Shown: piece after piece, positions 8,234 to 16,103 of the stretch
Position numbering within the stretch: the first letter of the stretch is position 1
How the letters are laid out: the number at the start of each line of letters is the position of its first letter
Assembly: GCA_016202695.1 (NCBI GenBank)
Contig: JACQOE010000061.1
Span: 1 to 34,708 of the forward strand
Source of the DNA: Pseudomonadota bacterium
GTDB lineage: Bacteria; Pseudomonadota; Alphaproteobacteria; JACQOE01
Length of the DNA stretch: 34,708 nucleotides
Direction of reading: 5' to 3'
Notes under the pieces: generated by a model
Database searches by the model: none
Seen by the model: the letters and a program-made list of their open reading frames with translations, nothing else
What the model was told of the DNA's origin: nothing
Position numbers and translations under genes: made by a program

Positions 8234-9213
8234 GGTTTCACCAGCACGTCGCCGTCGCGAAGCCCCGAGAGCACCTCGATGCCCCCGGCCGCGGCGGACC
8301 CGGTCTGGACCACGACCTCGGGGCCGTCCTTGAGGCGCACCGCCGCGTAGCCGGGGCGCCGGGCGACGTAGTCCACGGGCACGACGAAGGTCTCGCGGGC
8401 GCCGGCGCTCACATACACCCGCACCCGCTCGCCGACGAAGAAGTCGCCCAAACCCTCGACCTCGACGTCGGCGACCACGCGGCCGGCCGCAAGCTCGGGA
8501 TAGACCTGCCGGAGCCGGCCCTCGCGCAGGCTCGCCGGCGCCGCCGCCATGCCCCGCTCGCCGACCCGCACCACGTCACCCTCCTTCAGGAAACGGGCGT
8601 GGCGCTCGGGCAGATGCAGGCGCAGGATGTAGCGCTCGGCGGCGATGGTGGCGAGGGTCTCGCCGGGCAGCACCACGGTGCCGTTGGTGACATGCACCTG
8701 CAGCACCCGCCCGCCCGTCGGCGCCAGCACCGCGCCCTCCTGCATCTCCTCGCGCACCACCTCGCGCTCCGCCTCCATGGCGGCGAGCTCGCGGTCGACC
8801 ACCTCGAGTTGGGTCTGGACCTGATCGAGCCGGGCCTGGCTGATGGTGCCCGAGCGGCGGAGCTCGATCGCCCGCTCGTACTCGGTGCGGGCCTGCTCGC
8901 GCTGCGAGCCGAGGGCCTGGAGGCGCGCGTTCACCGCCCGCTCGCGCAGCCTGAGCTTGGGATCGTCGATGCGGGCGATGCGCCCGCCCCGGGCGACGCG
9001 GCTCCCCTCGTCCACCGCCAGCTCGGCGACGGTGCCGCCGATGCGGGCGCGGGCCCGCGCCAGGTCCACGCTCTCGACGGTGGCGAAGACGGACTTGAGG
9101 TCCGCGACGCCGGTCGGCCGGACGACGAACTCGTCGGCCGCTTTGGCTTGGCCGGTCACGGCCAGGAGGGCCACCACGAGGGCTGCTGCGAGGGCGCCAC
9201 GGTTGGACGGCAC
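8230..9213 (-). CDS. RND efflux periplasmic adaptor subunit (membrane fusion protein)
   Basis: A 327-residue adaptor that links the inner-membrane pump to an outer-membrane channel. It has an N-terminal signal peptide (residues 1-25, ending AKA|ADE), a beta-barrel/lipoyl segment (RARIGGTVAELAVDEGSRVARGG), an alpha-helical hairpin at about 83-155 (RLQALGSQREQARTEYERAI and following coil) and the second lipoyl half (APTGGRVLQVHVTNGTVVLPGE). The start chosen is GTG at 9213, directly before a good signal peptide and about 8 bases after AGGGGAG; the longer open frame upstream runs into the promoter region. It overlaps the pump gene by four bases. It is divergent from an ArsR-type repressor, which probably controls it. 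Confidence 0.9.
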   Translation of the reverse strand: MPSNRGALAAALVVALLAVTGQAKAADEFVVRPTGVADLKSVFATVESVDLARARARIGGTVAELAVDEGSRVARGGRIARIDDPKLRLRERAVNARLQALGSQREQARTEYERAIELRRSGTISQARLDQVQTQLEVVDRELAAMEAEREVVREEMQEGAVLAPTGGRVLQVHVTNGTVVLPGETLATIAAERYILRLHLPERHARFLKEGDVVRVGERGMAAAPASLREGRLRQVYPELAAGRVVADVEVEGLGDFFVGERVRVYVSAGARETFVVPVDYVARRPGYAAVRLKDGPEVVVQTGSAAAGGIEVLSGLRDGDVLVKP

Positions 9214-9292
9214 GGCGTCATCTCCCCTGTCGATGCAGGCTCCGGCGGCCCAGCCCCCTGCCGGGGCCGGAGTCGCGGCCGTGGGGACGAGC

Positions 9293-9321
9293 TTGAAAAT
9301 TATATAAACAGAATGTAATAT
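9293..9321 (+). promoter_or_regulatory. sigma-70-type promoter of the arsR/DUF2892 pair
   Basis: TTGAAA at 9293-9298 and TAATAT at 9316-9321 are separated by exactly 17 bases in an AT-rich island of a very GC-rich region. The expected transcription start, 7-8 bases after the -10, falls at or next to the ATG at 9329. No Shine-Dalgarno sequence precedes that ATG, so the message would be leaderless. Confidence 0.6.
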
Positions 9322-9327
9322 ATGAAA
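9299..9327 (-). promoter_or_regulatory. divergent promoter for the RND adaptor operon
   Basis: Read on the minus strand, TTTCAT (9327-9322) and TATAAT (9304-9299) are 17 bases apart. This promoter overlaps the arsR promoter almost fully, so one bound repressor could shut both directions. The leader to the adaptor GTG would be about 80 bases. Confidence 0.45.
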
Positions 9328-9337
9328 TATGAATGTA
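9311..9337. repeat. direct repeat GAATGTA, 20-base period, in the divergent promoter
   Basis: GAATGTA occurs at 9311-9317 and again at 9331-9337, 20 bases apart start to start (about two helical turns). The first lies just before the arsR -10 and the second overlaps the arsR start codon. It is a candidate operator for the ArsR protein; I found no clean inverted repeat. Confidence 0.35.
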
Positions 9338-9697
9338 TTTGCCAACCCCGAACAGCTCCGGGCCGCGGCCGACCTCCTCAAGACCCTCGCCAACCGGCAC
9401 CGGCTCGCCGTCCTCTGCCTTCTGGTCGAGGGCGAGAAGTCGGTCGGCGGGCTGCAGGCGCGCCTCGGCATCGCCCAGCCGGCGCTCTCGCAGCAGTTGG
9501 CCCGGCTCAGGCGCGAGCATCTGGTCAGGACGCGCAAGACGTCGCAGACGGTCTATTACGCGCTCGCCGACCGGCGCGTGCGCCGGATTCTCGACACCCT
9601 GCACGACCTCTTCTGCCGCGTCCCGGGCAAGGAACCGTCCGCGGCAGCCACGGCCGTCAACCAAGGAGACAACCGATGTCGATCGACCGCGCCGTGA
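9329..9697 (+). CDS. ArsR-family repressor of the SqrR/BigR/YgaV persulfide-sensor type
   Basis: A 122-residue winged-helix protein. The HTH is at about residues 37-70 (SVGGLQARLGIAQPALSQQLARLRREHLV). Cys30 (LAVLCLLVEG) and Cys96 (LHDLFCRVPG) are 66 residues apart, the same spacing as Cys41/Cys107 of SqrR and Cys42/Cys108 of BigR, which form a sulfide-induced polysulfide or disulfide bridge and release DNA. No ELCVCDL-type metal site is present in the recognition helix. The start is forced because an in-frame TGA lies six bases upstream. It overlaps the DUF2892 gene by 22 bases and is divergent from the RND adaptor, its probable target. Family behaviour is known; the role here is inference. 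Confidence 0.85.
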   Translation: MNVFANPEQLRAAADLLKTLANRHRLAVLCLLVEGEKSVGGLQARLGIAQPALSQQLARLRREHLVRTRKTSQTVYYALADRRVRRILDTLHDLFCRVPGKEPSAAATAVNQGDNRCRSTAP

Positions 9698-9879
9698 TGG
9701 CCTTCGCCGGCAGCGTGATCCTGCTGAGCCTGCTGCTGGCGCTGTTCCACAACCTCAACTGGCTGTGGCTCACCGCCTTCGTCGGCGCCAATCTGCTGCA
9801 GGCCTCGCTCACCGGGTTCTGCCCGCTCGCGATCGTCCTCAGGAAGCTCGGGCTCAAGCCCGGCGTGGCGTTCCGCTGA
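9676..9879 (+). CDS. DUF2892 small inner-membrane protein (YgaP-like membrane domain)
   Basis: A 67-residue protein with two predicted membrane helices (about 8-25 and 29-46), followed by TGFCPLAIVLRKLGLKPG. The TGFCP motif with Cys49 is the mark of the DUF2892 domain, which in E. coli YgaP is fused behind a rhodanese sulfurtransferase domain; here the membrane part stands alone. AAGGAG lies 7 bases before the ATG, and the gene overlaps the end of arsR, so both are made from one message. E. coli ygaV-ygaP has the same repressor/membrane-protein order. The pairing suggests a role in sulfide or persulfide handling, but the biochemical job of the isolated domain is unknown. Confidence 0.85.
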   Translation: MSIDRAVMAFAGSVILLSLLLALFHNLNWLWLTAFVGANLLQASLTGFCPLAIVLRKLGLKPGVAFR

Positions 9880-9902
9880 TTCCGGCCGCCCCCTCTCGCC
9901 GC

Positions 9903-10493
9903 TCAGGGGAAGAGCCGGCTGATCGACCAGCCCTGGCCGGCGCGGCTGTAGAGCACCCGCTCGTGAAGCCGGAACTGCCCGACGCGCCAGAACTCGATCC
10001 GTTCGGGCGCGACGCGGAGGCCCGACCAGAAGGCGGGCCTGGGAATGGGGCCGACATTGAACTTGAGCGTGTACTCCGCCACCCGCCTCTCGAGCTCGCG
10101 ACGGCTGTCCATCGGGGCCGACTGGCGCGAGGCCCAGGCGCCGATGCGGCTCATGCGGTCGCGGGTGGCGAAGTAGGCGTCGGCCTCCTCGGCGCCGACC
10201 GGCTCGACCGGCCCCTCGACCCGCACCTGGCGGCCGAGCGACTTCCAGTGGAAGCAGAGGGCGGCGTGGGGATTGGCCCGTAGCTCCTCGCCCTTGCGGC
10301 TCTCGAGGTTGGTGTAGAAGACGAAGCCCCGCTCGTCCACCGCCTTGAGCAGCACCATGCGCACCGCCGGCCGGCCCTCGGGACTGGCGGTCGCGAGCGC
10401 GACCGCCGTCGGCTCCGACGGCTCGCTGCGGGCGGCCTCGTCGAGCCAGTCGCGGAACAGGGCGATGGGATCGTCGCGCTCGAGGTCTGACAT
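9903..10493 (-). CDS. pdxH: pyridoxamine 5'-phosphate oxidase
   Basis: A 196-residue FMN enzyme that oxidises pyridoxine or pyridoxamine 5'-phosphate to pyridoxal 5'-phosphate with oxygen. Visible family features are RMVLLKAVDERGFVFYTN and SRKGEELRANPHAALCFHW (FMN-binding barrel), WASRQSAPM, and the C-terminal signature PERIEFWRVGQFRLHER with the substrate-binding Arg-Leu-His, ending in SRLFP. The start at 10493 (MSDLERDDPIALF) matches the usual short N-terminus; an upstream in-frame extension is arginine-rich and unlike the family. Its stop converges with the DUF2892 gene, 23 bases apart. PLP made here serves, among others, the ALA synthase at the window start. Confidence 0.93.
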   Translation of the reverse strand: MSDLERDDPIALFRDWLDEAARSEPSEPTAVALATASPEGRPAVRMVLLKAVDERGFVFYTNLESRKGEELRANPHAALCFHWKSLGRQVRVEGPVEPVGAEEADAYFATRDRMSRIGAWASRQSAPMDSRRELERRVAEYTLKFNVGPIPRPAFWSGLRVAPERIEFWRVGQFRLHERVLYSRAGQGWSISRLFP

Positions 10494-10826
10494 CGTGTCC
10501 GTGCCCGCACGCCGGCGGCCCCGGGGCCGTCGGCAGATGGGTATTTCATCAACCCTCGCCGATGTCAAATGCTCGCCGAATTGTTATATATCCGCTATCC
10601 GGTCGGGGATCGGCCGCCGATCCGGGGTTCGAACCGGGGTGCTGATCGAAGATGCGACGCTCCCGTGCAGGGTTTTCCGTCGGCGCGCGTTCCAGTGTTG
10701 CCGCACCCGCGGACGCCTGGGACCCGGCACGTGGTGGCGCGCCGAGATGGGGAGGGGCATGGGCAACGACCGGCCCCGAAGGCGTACGCAACCGTCACCC
10801 GCTCCTTAGTGCAATGAGGTAAGAAT
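10494..10826. other. 333-base intergenic region without a convincing gene
   Basis: This is the only gap above 300 bases. It holds the pdxH promoter candidate on the minus strand and an AT-rich spot around 10579-10592. Short open frames exist on both strands, for example 10569-10817, but their third codon positions are not GC-biased like the neighbours and they resemble nothing I know. A GTTCGAAC block near 10627 looks like a tRNA T-loop but has no tRNA around it. Confidence 0.6.
10540..10568 (-). promoter_or_regulatory. promoter candidate for pdxH
   Basis: On the minus strand a perfect TTGACA (10568-10563) is followed after 17 bases by AATACC (10545-10540). The expected start near 10533 gives a leader of about 40 bases that contains a short GC-rich palindrome (CGGCCCCGGGGCCG). 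Confidence 0.5.
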
Positions 10827-11297
10827 ATGTTCACACGACGCTTGGCCATTCCGTTCCTCGCAACCCTGCTCCTCGCCGGCTGTGCCACCGATCAGGGCGA
10901 GAAGCAGACCGCCGGCGCGATCCTGGGCGGCATCGGCGGCGCGGTCGCCGGCGCCCAGTTCGGCAAGGGCAAGGGTCAGCTCGCCTCGGTGGCCGCCGGC
11001 ACGCTCCTCGGCGCCTTCATCGGCAGCGAGGTCGGGAAGTCGCTCGACCGGGCCGACCGTCTGGCGATGGACCGCGCCACCGAGAGGGCACACGCCGCCC
11101 CGGTCGGCCAGGCCATCACCTGGAACAATCCCGACTCCGGCCATTCGGGCACCGTGACTCCGGTCCGCGACGGGCGGAGCGCCAGCGGCGAGTACTGCCG
11201 CGAATACCAGTCGACCGTGAACGTCGGCGGCAAGACCGAGTCGGCTTACGGGGTGGCCTGCCGCCAGCCGGACGGGAGCTGGAAAATCGTCAACTGA
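10827..11297 (+). CDS. glycine-zipper outer-membrane lipoprotein (17-kDa surface antigen-like, RT0821/Lpp0805 type)
   Basis: A 156-residue secreted lipoprotein. The signal peptide ends in the lipobox LLAGC with Cys19 as the lipidated residue. Residues 28-65 form a glycine zipper (AGAILGGIGGAVAGAQFG and AAGTLLGAFIGSEVG) that can pack helices in a membrane. The C-terminal domain (about 90-156) has GEYCREYQSTVNVGGK and YGVACRQPDGSWKIV, the pattern of rickettsial 17-kDa antigen relatives, with two cysteines likely to pair in the periplasm. GAGG precedes the ATG by 8 bases, and a strong hairpin follows the gene, so it is probably transcribed alone. Function is structural or envelope-related at best; no enzyme motif is seen. 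Confidence 0.85.
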   Translation: MFTRRLAIPFLATLLLAGCATDQGEKQTAGAILGGIGGAVAGAQFGKGKGQLASVAAGTLLGAFIGSEVGKSLDRADRLAMDRATERAHAAPVGQAITWNNPDSGHSGTVTPVRDGRSASGEYCREYQSTVNVGGKTESAYGVACRQPDGSWKIVN

Positions 11298-11335
11298 CCC
11301 GGCGCGGCCCCATCCGAAGTTCTGGACGGGCTCCA

Positions 11336-11364
11336 AGGGCGGCGTCCGCGGCGGACGCCGCCCT
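11336..11364 (+). terminator. hairpin terminator after the lipoprotein gene
   Basis: A perfect 12-base-pair stem (AGGGCGGCGTCC / GGACGCCGCCCT) with a five-base loop starts 38 bases after the lipoprotein stop. The following tract is only weakly T-rich (TCGCTTT), so termination may be partial. Confidence 0.65.
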
Positions 11365-11480
11365 TCGCTTTGGGCCGCGCTCGATTCATCTTTTTTCCCC
11401 GCGTTTCGTGTACCATACCGCCGGGCGCCGCCCCCCAAGCCCTTGAAATCCGACGGCGCCCGCTGGAGAGAGAGGCCCGG

Positions 11481-12293
11481 ATGACGACCACAGACCCGCT
11501 GATGGCAGGCAAGCGCGGCCTCATCATGGGCGTGGCCAACGACCGCTCGATCGCCTGGGGGATCGCCCAGGCCGCCCACCGGCACGGCGCCGATCTCGCC
11601 TTCACCTACCAGGGCGAGGCGCTGCTCAAGCGGGTCAAGCCGCTGGCCGAGTCCGTCGGCTCCGACATCGTGCTCCCCTGCGACGTGACCGACGAGGGCA
11701 CGATCGACCGCACCTTCGCCGTGCTCGGCGAGCGTTGGGGGCGGCTCGATTTCCTCCTCCACGCCATCGCCTATTCGGACAAGGAGCAGCTCAAGGGAAA
11801 GTACATCGACACCACGCGCGAAAACTTCACCCTTACCCTCCAGGTCTCCTGCTACTCGTTCACGGCGGTCGCCAGGCGCGCCCAGCCTCTCATGACCCAG
11901 GGGGGAAGCCTGCTGACGATGAGCTACTACGGCGCCGAGAAGGTGACCCCCCACTACAACGTCATGGGCGTCGCCAAGGCGGCCCTCGAGGCGAGCGTGC
12001 GCTACCTCGCCACCGACCTCGGCGATCGCGGCATCCGGGTGAACGCGCTCTCGGCGGGTCCGATGCGCACCCTCGCCGCGGCCGGGATCGGCGACTTCCG
12101 CTACATCCTCAAGTGGAACGAATACAACGCTCCCATGAAGCGCAACATCACCCTCGAGGACGTGGGCGGGGCCGGCGTCTACCTCCTCTCCGACCTCTCC
12201 TCGGGGGTGACGGGCGAGGTGCATCACGTCGACTGCGGCTATCACGTGGTTGGGATGAAGGCCGTGGACGCGCCCGACATCGCCACCGTCTGA
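11481..12293 (+). CDS. fabI: enoyl-[acyl-carrier-protein] reductase (NADH)
   Basis: A 270-residue SDR-superfamily enzyme for the last reduction of each fatty-acid elongation cycle. The FabI-specific cofactor loop [17 protein letters not shown] starts near residue 13, in place of the usual TGxxxGIG. The catalytic residues Tyr149, Tyr159 and Lys166 ([19 protein letters not shown]) keep the Tyr-x6-Lys spacing of Fab[14 protein letters not shown] near 190-202 is the substrate-binding loop. The start is the ATG after GAGAGAGG; the frame upstream holds no family-like residues. It is followed by aroC after six bases, so the two are surely on one message. FabI is the triclosan target, but nothing here indicates resistance. 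Confidence 0.95.
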   Translation: MTTTDPLMAGKRGLIMGVANDRSIAWGIAQAAHRHGADLAFTYQGEALLKRVKPLAESVGSDIVLPCDVTDEGTIDRTFAVLGERWGRLDFLLHAIAYSDKEQLKGKYIDTTRENFTLTLQVSCYSFTAVARRAQPLMTQGGSLLTMSYYGAEKVTPHYNVMGVAKAALEASVRYLATDLGDRGIRVNALSAGPMRTLAAAGIGDFRYILKWNEYNAPMKRNITLEDVGGAGVYLLSDLSSGVTGEVHHVDCGYHVVGMKAVDAPDIATV

Positions 12294-12299
12294 GGCGAT

Positions 12300-13385
12300 A
12301 TGTCGAGCAACACCTTCGGGACGCTGTTCCGCTTCACCACCTTCGGCGAGAGCCACGGCCCGGCGCTGGGCTGCGTGATCGACGGCACCCCCCCGGGGAT
12401 CACGCTCGCCGAGGCCGACATCCAGGTCTGGCTCGACCGGCGCCGGCCCGGGCAGTCGCGGTTCACCACCCAGCGCCGCGAGCCGGATCAGGCCCGCATC
12501 CTTTCGGGCGTGTTCGAGGGCCGCACCACCGGCACCCCGATCGCCGTCCTGATCGAGAACGTGGACGCGCGGCCGAAGGATTACGGCGAGATCAAGGACA
12601 AGTTCCGCCCCGGGCACGCCGACTACACCTACTGGGTCAAGTACGGGCTGCGCGACCATCGCGGCGGCGGCCGGGCGAGCGCGCGCGAGACGGCGATGCG
12701 GGTCGCGGCCGGAGCGGTGGCGCGCAAGGTGTTGAGCGCGCTCGTGCCCGGGGGCGTCGTCATCCGCGGCGCCCTGATTCAGATCGGCCCCCACAAGGTG
12801 GATCGCGCCCGCTGGGACTGGGGCGCGGTCGAGGAGAACCCCTTCTTCTGCCCCGACCGCATCGCCGCCCAGAGCTGGGAGGGCTACCTCGACGAGGTGC
12901 GCAGACGCGGCTCCTCCTGCGGGGCGGTGATCGAGGTGACGGCCGCGGGCGCGCCCGCCGGCCTGGGGGCGCCGGTCTACGGCAAGCTCGACGCCGACCT
13001 CGCCGCGGCGATGATGGGCATAAACGCGGTCAAGGCGGTGGAGATCGGCGCCGGCTTCCGGGCGGCCGAGCTCAGCGGCGAGGAGAACGCCGACGAGATG
13101 CGGATGGAGGGGGGAAAGGTGTCCTTCCTCTCCAACAACGCGGGCGGCATCCTCGGCGGCATCTCCACCGGCCAGGACATCGTCGTGCGCTTCGCGGTCA
13201 AGCCCACGAGCTCGATCCTCGCCCCCCGACGCACCGTCGACGTCCACGGCCGCGACACCGAGATCTCGACCAGGGGCCGCCACGACCCTTGCGTCGGCAT
13301 CCGCGCGGTGCCGGTGGGCGAGGCGATGATGGCCTGCGTGCTCGCCGACCATCTCCTCCGCCACCGCGGACAATGCGGGCCCTGA
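12300..13385 (+). CDS. aroC: chorismate synthase
   Basis: A 361-residue enzyme that makes chorismate from 5-enolpyruvylshikimate 3-phosphate using reduced FMN, the last common step of aromatic amino-acid synthesis. Signatures are [18 protein letters not shown] at about 13-30, [24 protein letters not shown] near 115-139, and [20 protein letters not shown] followed by FAVKPTSSI. The length is standard. It starts six bases after fabI. Its stop is six bases from the stop of the convergent tlyA gene, leaving no room for a terminator between them. Confidence 0.96.
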   Translation: MSSNTFGTLFRFTTFGESHGPALGCVIDGTPPGITLAEADIQVWLDRRRPGQSRFTTQRREPDQARILSGVFEGRTTGTPIAVLIENVDARPKDYGEIKDKFRPGHADYTYWVKYGLRDHRGGGRASARETAMRVAAGAVARKVLSALVPGGVVIRGALIQIGPHKVDRARWDWGAVEENPFFCPDRIAAQSWEGYLDEVRRRGSSCGAVIEVTAAGAPAGLGAPVYGKLDADLAAAMMGINAVKAVEIGAGFRAAELSGEENADEMRMEGGKVSFLSNNAGGILGGISTGQDIVVRFAVKPTSSILAPRRTVDVHGRDTEISTRGRHDPCVGIRAVPVGEAMMACVLADHLLRHRGQCGP

Positions 13386-13391
13386 GGGCGT

Positions 13392-14159
13392 TCAGCCCCC
13401 GTCCCGGATCGCCGCGATCAGGAACTCCCTGTTGCCCTCGGGGCCCAGGATCGGGCTCTCGGTCAGGCCGAGCACCCGCCAGCCCGGGCGGGCCGAAAGC
13501 CAGCCCCGGATGCGCGCGCACACCTCGGCGTGAAGGGCGGGGTCGCGGACCACGCCCCCCTTCCCCACCCGCCCCTTTCCCGCCTCGAACTGCGGCTTGA
13601 CGAGCGCGACCAGCCAGCAGTCCGGGGCGGCCAGCGCAAGCGGCGCCGGCAGCGCGACCTCGAGCCCGATGAAGCTCACGTCGACGGTGATCGCGCCCAC
13701 CGGCTCGGGCACCTCGCGGGCAGTGACGGCGCGGGCGTTGACCCGCTCCAGCACCACCACCCGGGGATCGGTGCGAAGCCGCCAGGCGAGCTGGCCGCGG
13801 CCGACGTCGAGCGCGTACACCCTGGTCGCGCCGCGCGCGAGCAGCACGTCGGTGAAGCCGCCGGTCGAGGCGCCGACGTCGAGACAGACCCGCCCCTCGG
13901 GCGCGAGGCGGAAGTGATCGAGCGCGTGCGCGAGCTTGATCCCGCCGCGCGACGCCCAGGGATGCTCGGGCGCGGAAACCGCGACCGCGAGGTCGGCGGC
14001 GACCATCTGCCCGGGCTTCTCCAGCCGCCGCGTGCCCGACGCGACCTTGCCGGCGAGAATCAGCGCCTGGGCGCGGGTCCGGCTCTCGGCCAAGCCCCGT
14101 TCGACGAGGAGCTGGTCGAGGCGAAGCCTCTTCCTCCCCGGCCCGCCGCCCGCGCTCAC
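13392..14159 (-). CDS. tlyA: TlyA-family rRNA 2'-O-methyltransferase
   Basis: A 255-residue protein with an N-terminal S4 RNA-binding domain ([29 protein letters not shown], about 9-37) and a FtsJ/RrmJ-like SAM methyltransferase domain. The SAM loop is [20 protein letters not shown], followed by [15 protein letters not shown]. Catalytic-tetrad candidates include Lys and Asp residues in [15 protein letters not shown] and [21 protein letters not shown]. TlyA methylates ribosomal RNA cytidines and in mycobacteria governs capreomycin sensitivity; whether this one is a hemolysin, as old names say, is doubtful. The start is GTG at 14159, overlapping the dxs stop in GTGA. Confidence 0.9.
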   Translation of the reverse strand: MSAGGGPGRKRLRLDQLLVERGLAESRTRAQALILAGKVASGTRRLEKPGQMVAADLAVAVSAPEHPWASRGGIKLAHALDHFRLAPEGRVCLDVGASTGGFTDVLLARGATRVYALDVGRGQLAWRLRTDPRVVVLERVNARAVTAREVPEPVGAITVDVSFIGLEVALPAPLALAAPDCWLVALVKPQFEAGKGRVGKGGVVRDPALHAEVCARIRGWLSARPGWRVLGLTESPILGPEGNREFLIAAIRDGG

Positions 14160-16084
14160 GCCCGGGCCGGCTGCGAGGCCTCCTCGGCGCGCCCGAGCGC
14201 GGCCAGCGCGGTGGCCACGATGTCGGGCGCGGTCAGGCCCGCCTGGTCGTACTGGCGCTCCGGCTTGTCGTGATCGAGGAAACGGTCGGGGAGCACCATC
14301 GGCCGCACCTTGAGCCCCGACTCGAGGAGGCCGTCGGCGGCGAGGGCGTGGAAGACCTGCGCCGCGAAGCCGCCGATCGCCCCCTCCTCGATGGTGATCA
14401 GGACCTCGTGCTCGGCGGCCAGCCGGCGCAGCAGCCCGACATCGAGGGGCTTGGCGAAGCGGGCGTCGGCGACCGTGGTCGAAAGCCCGCGCGCGGCAAG
14501 ATCCTCGGCCGCCCGCAGGCACTCCTGAAGCCGCGCGCCGAAGGAGAGGAGCGCCACCGCACCGCCCTCGCGGACGATCCGCCCCTTGCCGATCTCCAGC
14601 GCCCGGCCCTCGTCCGGCAGGGCCACGCCCGCGCCCTCGCCGCGCGGGTAGCGAAAGGCCGAGGGCCGGTCGTCGATCGCCGCCGCGGTCGCCACCATGT
14701 GGACGAGCTCGGCCTCGTCGGCCGCGGCCATGACCACGAAACCGGGCAGGCAGGCGAGGTAGGCGACGTCGAACGAGCCCGCGTGGGTGGCCCCGTCCGC
14801 GCCCACCAGTCCGGCGCGGTCGATGGCGAAGCGCACCGGCAGCCGCTGGATGGCGACGTCGTGCACCACTTGGTCGTAGGCCCGTTGCAGGAAGGTCGAG
14901 TAGATCGCGGCAAAGGGCTTGTAGCCCTCGGTCGCGAGCCCGGCGCAGAAGGTGACCGCGTGCTGCTCGGCGATGCCGACATCGAAGAAGCGCCCGGGGA
15001 AGCGCTCGGCGAACCGGTCGAGCCCGGTGCCCGAGGGCATCGCCGCCGTCACCGCGACGATCCTGTGGTCGCGCTCGGCGGCCCGGATCAGGCTTTCGGC
15101 GAAGACCTTGGTATAGGCGGGCGCGGCGGCCTTGGCCTTCACCTGCTCGCCGGTGACGACGTTGAAGCGCCCGACCCCATGGTACTTGTCGGCGGCGGCC
15201 TCGGCCGGGGGGTAGCCGTGGCCCTTGTGGGTGACCACGTGCACCAGCACCGGCCCGGGTTCGGTCGAGTCGCGCACGTTGCGCAGCACCGGGAGCAGGT
15301 GGTCCATGTTGTGACCGTCGATCGGGCCGACGTAATAGAACCCCAGCTCCTCGAACAGGGTGCCGCCGGTGACCAGCCCGCGCGCGTACTCCTCGGCGCG
15401 GCGCGCGGCCTCCTCGATCTGGCGCGGGAACTTCCTCGCGAGCTCGCGCGCGAGGTGGCGCATCGAGCGGTAGGACTTCGACGAGATCAGCCGCGCGAGA
15501 TAGGCGCTCATCGCCCCCACCGGCGGAGCGATCGACATGTCGTTGTCGTTGAGGATGACCACCAGACGGGTCCGCATGGAGCCGGCGTTGTTCATCGCCT
15601 CGTAGGCCATGCCGGCGCTCATCGCCCCGTCGCCGATCACCGCGATCACGTTGTTCTTGAGACCCGAGAGATCGCGCGCCACCGCCATCCCGAGCGCCGC
15701 CGAGACGGAGGTCGAGCTGTGGGCCGCCCCGAAGGGGTCGTACTCGCTTTCCGCGCGCCGGGTGAAGCCGGACAGGCCGCCCCCCTGGCGCAGCGTGCGG
15801 ATGCGCTCGCGCCGCCCGGTGAGAATCTTGTGCGGATAGGACTGGTGACCGACGTCCCAGATCAGGCGGTCGCGGGGGGTGTCGAAGACGTGATGGAGCG
15901 CCACCGTCAGCTCGACCACCCCAAGGCTCGCCCCCAGATGGCCGCCGGTGATCGAGACCGCGTCGATCGTCTCGCGCCGGAGCTCCGCCGCGAGCTCCTT
16001 GAGCTGGGCGGGGGTGAAGCCGCGGATGTCCTTGGGGCATTGCACCGCATCAAGGAGCGGTGTCTTGCTCTCCTGGTCGCTCAA
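14156..16084 (-). CDS. dxs: 1-deoxy-D-xylulose-5-phosphate synthase
   Basis: A 642-residue thiamine-diphosphate transketolase-like enzyme that condenses pyruvate and glyceraldehyde 3-phosphate, the first step of the MEP isoprenoid pathway. Visible are GGHLGASLG (catalytic His near 48), [30 protein letters not shown], the ThDP/Mg motif [18 protein letters not shown] with NDNDMSI, and the C-terminal transketolase domains ([18 protein letters not shown]). I chose TTG at 16084: it gives a normal length and follows GGGAG, whereas a longer frame upstream adds residues unlike the family. It lies 19 bases after ispA and overlaps tlyA by four bases, within one isoprenoid operon. Confidence 0.94.
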   Translation of the reverse strand: MSDQESKTPLLDAVQCPKDIRGFTPAQLKELAAELRRETIDAVSITGGHLGASLGVVELTVALHHVFDTPRDRLIWDVGHQSYPHKILTGRRERIRTLRQGGGLSGFTRRAESEYDPFGAAHSSTSVSAALGMAVARDLSGLKNNVIAVIGDGAMSAGMAYEAMNNAGSMRTRLVVILNDNDMSIAPPVGAMSAYLARLISSKSYRSMRHLARELARKFPRQIEEAARRAEEYARGLVTGGTLFEELGFYYVGPIDGHNMDHLLPVLRNVRDSTEPGPVLVHVVTHKGHGYPPAEAAADKYHGVGRFNVVTGEQVKAKAAAPAYTKVFAESLIRAAERDHRIVAVTAAMPSGTGLDRFAERFPGRFFDVGIAEQHAVTFCAGLATEGYKPFAAIYSTFLQRAYDQVVHDVAIQRLPVRFAIDRAGLVGADGATHAGSFDVAYLACLPGFVVMAAADEAELVHMVATAAAIDDRPSAFRYPRGEGAGVALPDEGRALEIGKGRIVREGGAVALLSFGARLQECLRAAEDLAARGLSTTVADARFAKPLDVGLLRRLAAEHEVLITIEEGAIGGFAAQVFHALAADGLLESGLKVRPMVLPDRFLDHDKPERQYDQAGLTAPDIVATALAALGRAEEASQPARA

Positions 16085-16103
16085 CGCCTTCTCCCTTGCC
16101 GCT

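Noticed and set aside
5348..8350. A 1000-residue open frame on the plus strand
   Set aside because: It lies fully opposite the RND pump gene and is full of His, Asp, Gly and Arg, the antisense shadow expected in very GC-rich DNA. No family resemblance.
9280..9345. An ATTC-N8-GAAT site for the SqrR-type repressor
   Set aside because: Searched by eye on both strands; only GAATG direct repeats are present, so the known site cannot be claimed.
10620..10650. GGGGTTCGAACCGGGG, resembling a tRNA T-arm
   Set aside because: The flanking bases do not form a five-pair T stem on either strand and no acceptor, D or anticodon arm can be drawn around it.
10806..13373. An 855-residue minus-strand open frame
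   Set aside because: It is opposite the lipoprotein gene, fabI and aroC, all of which are clear; composition is that of a shadow frame.
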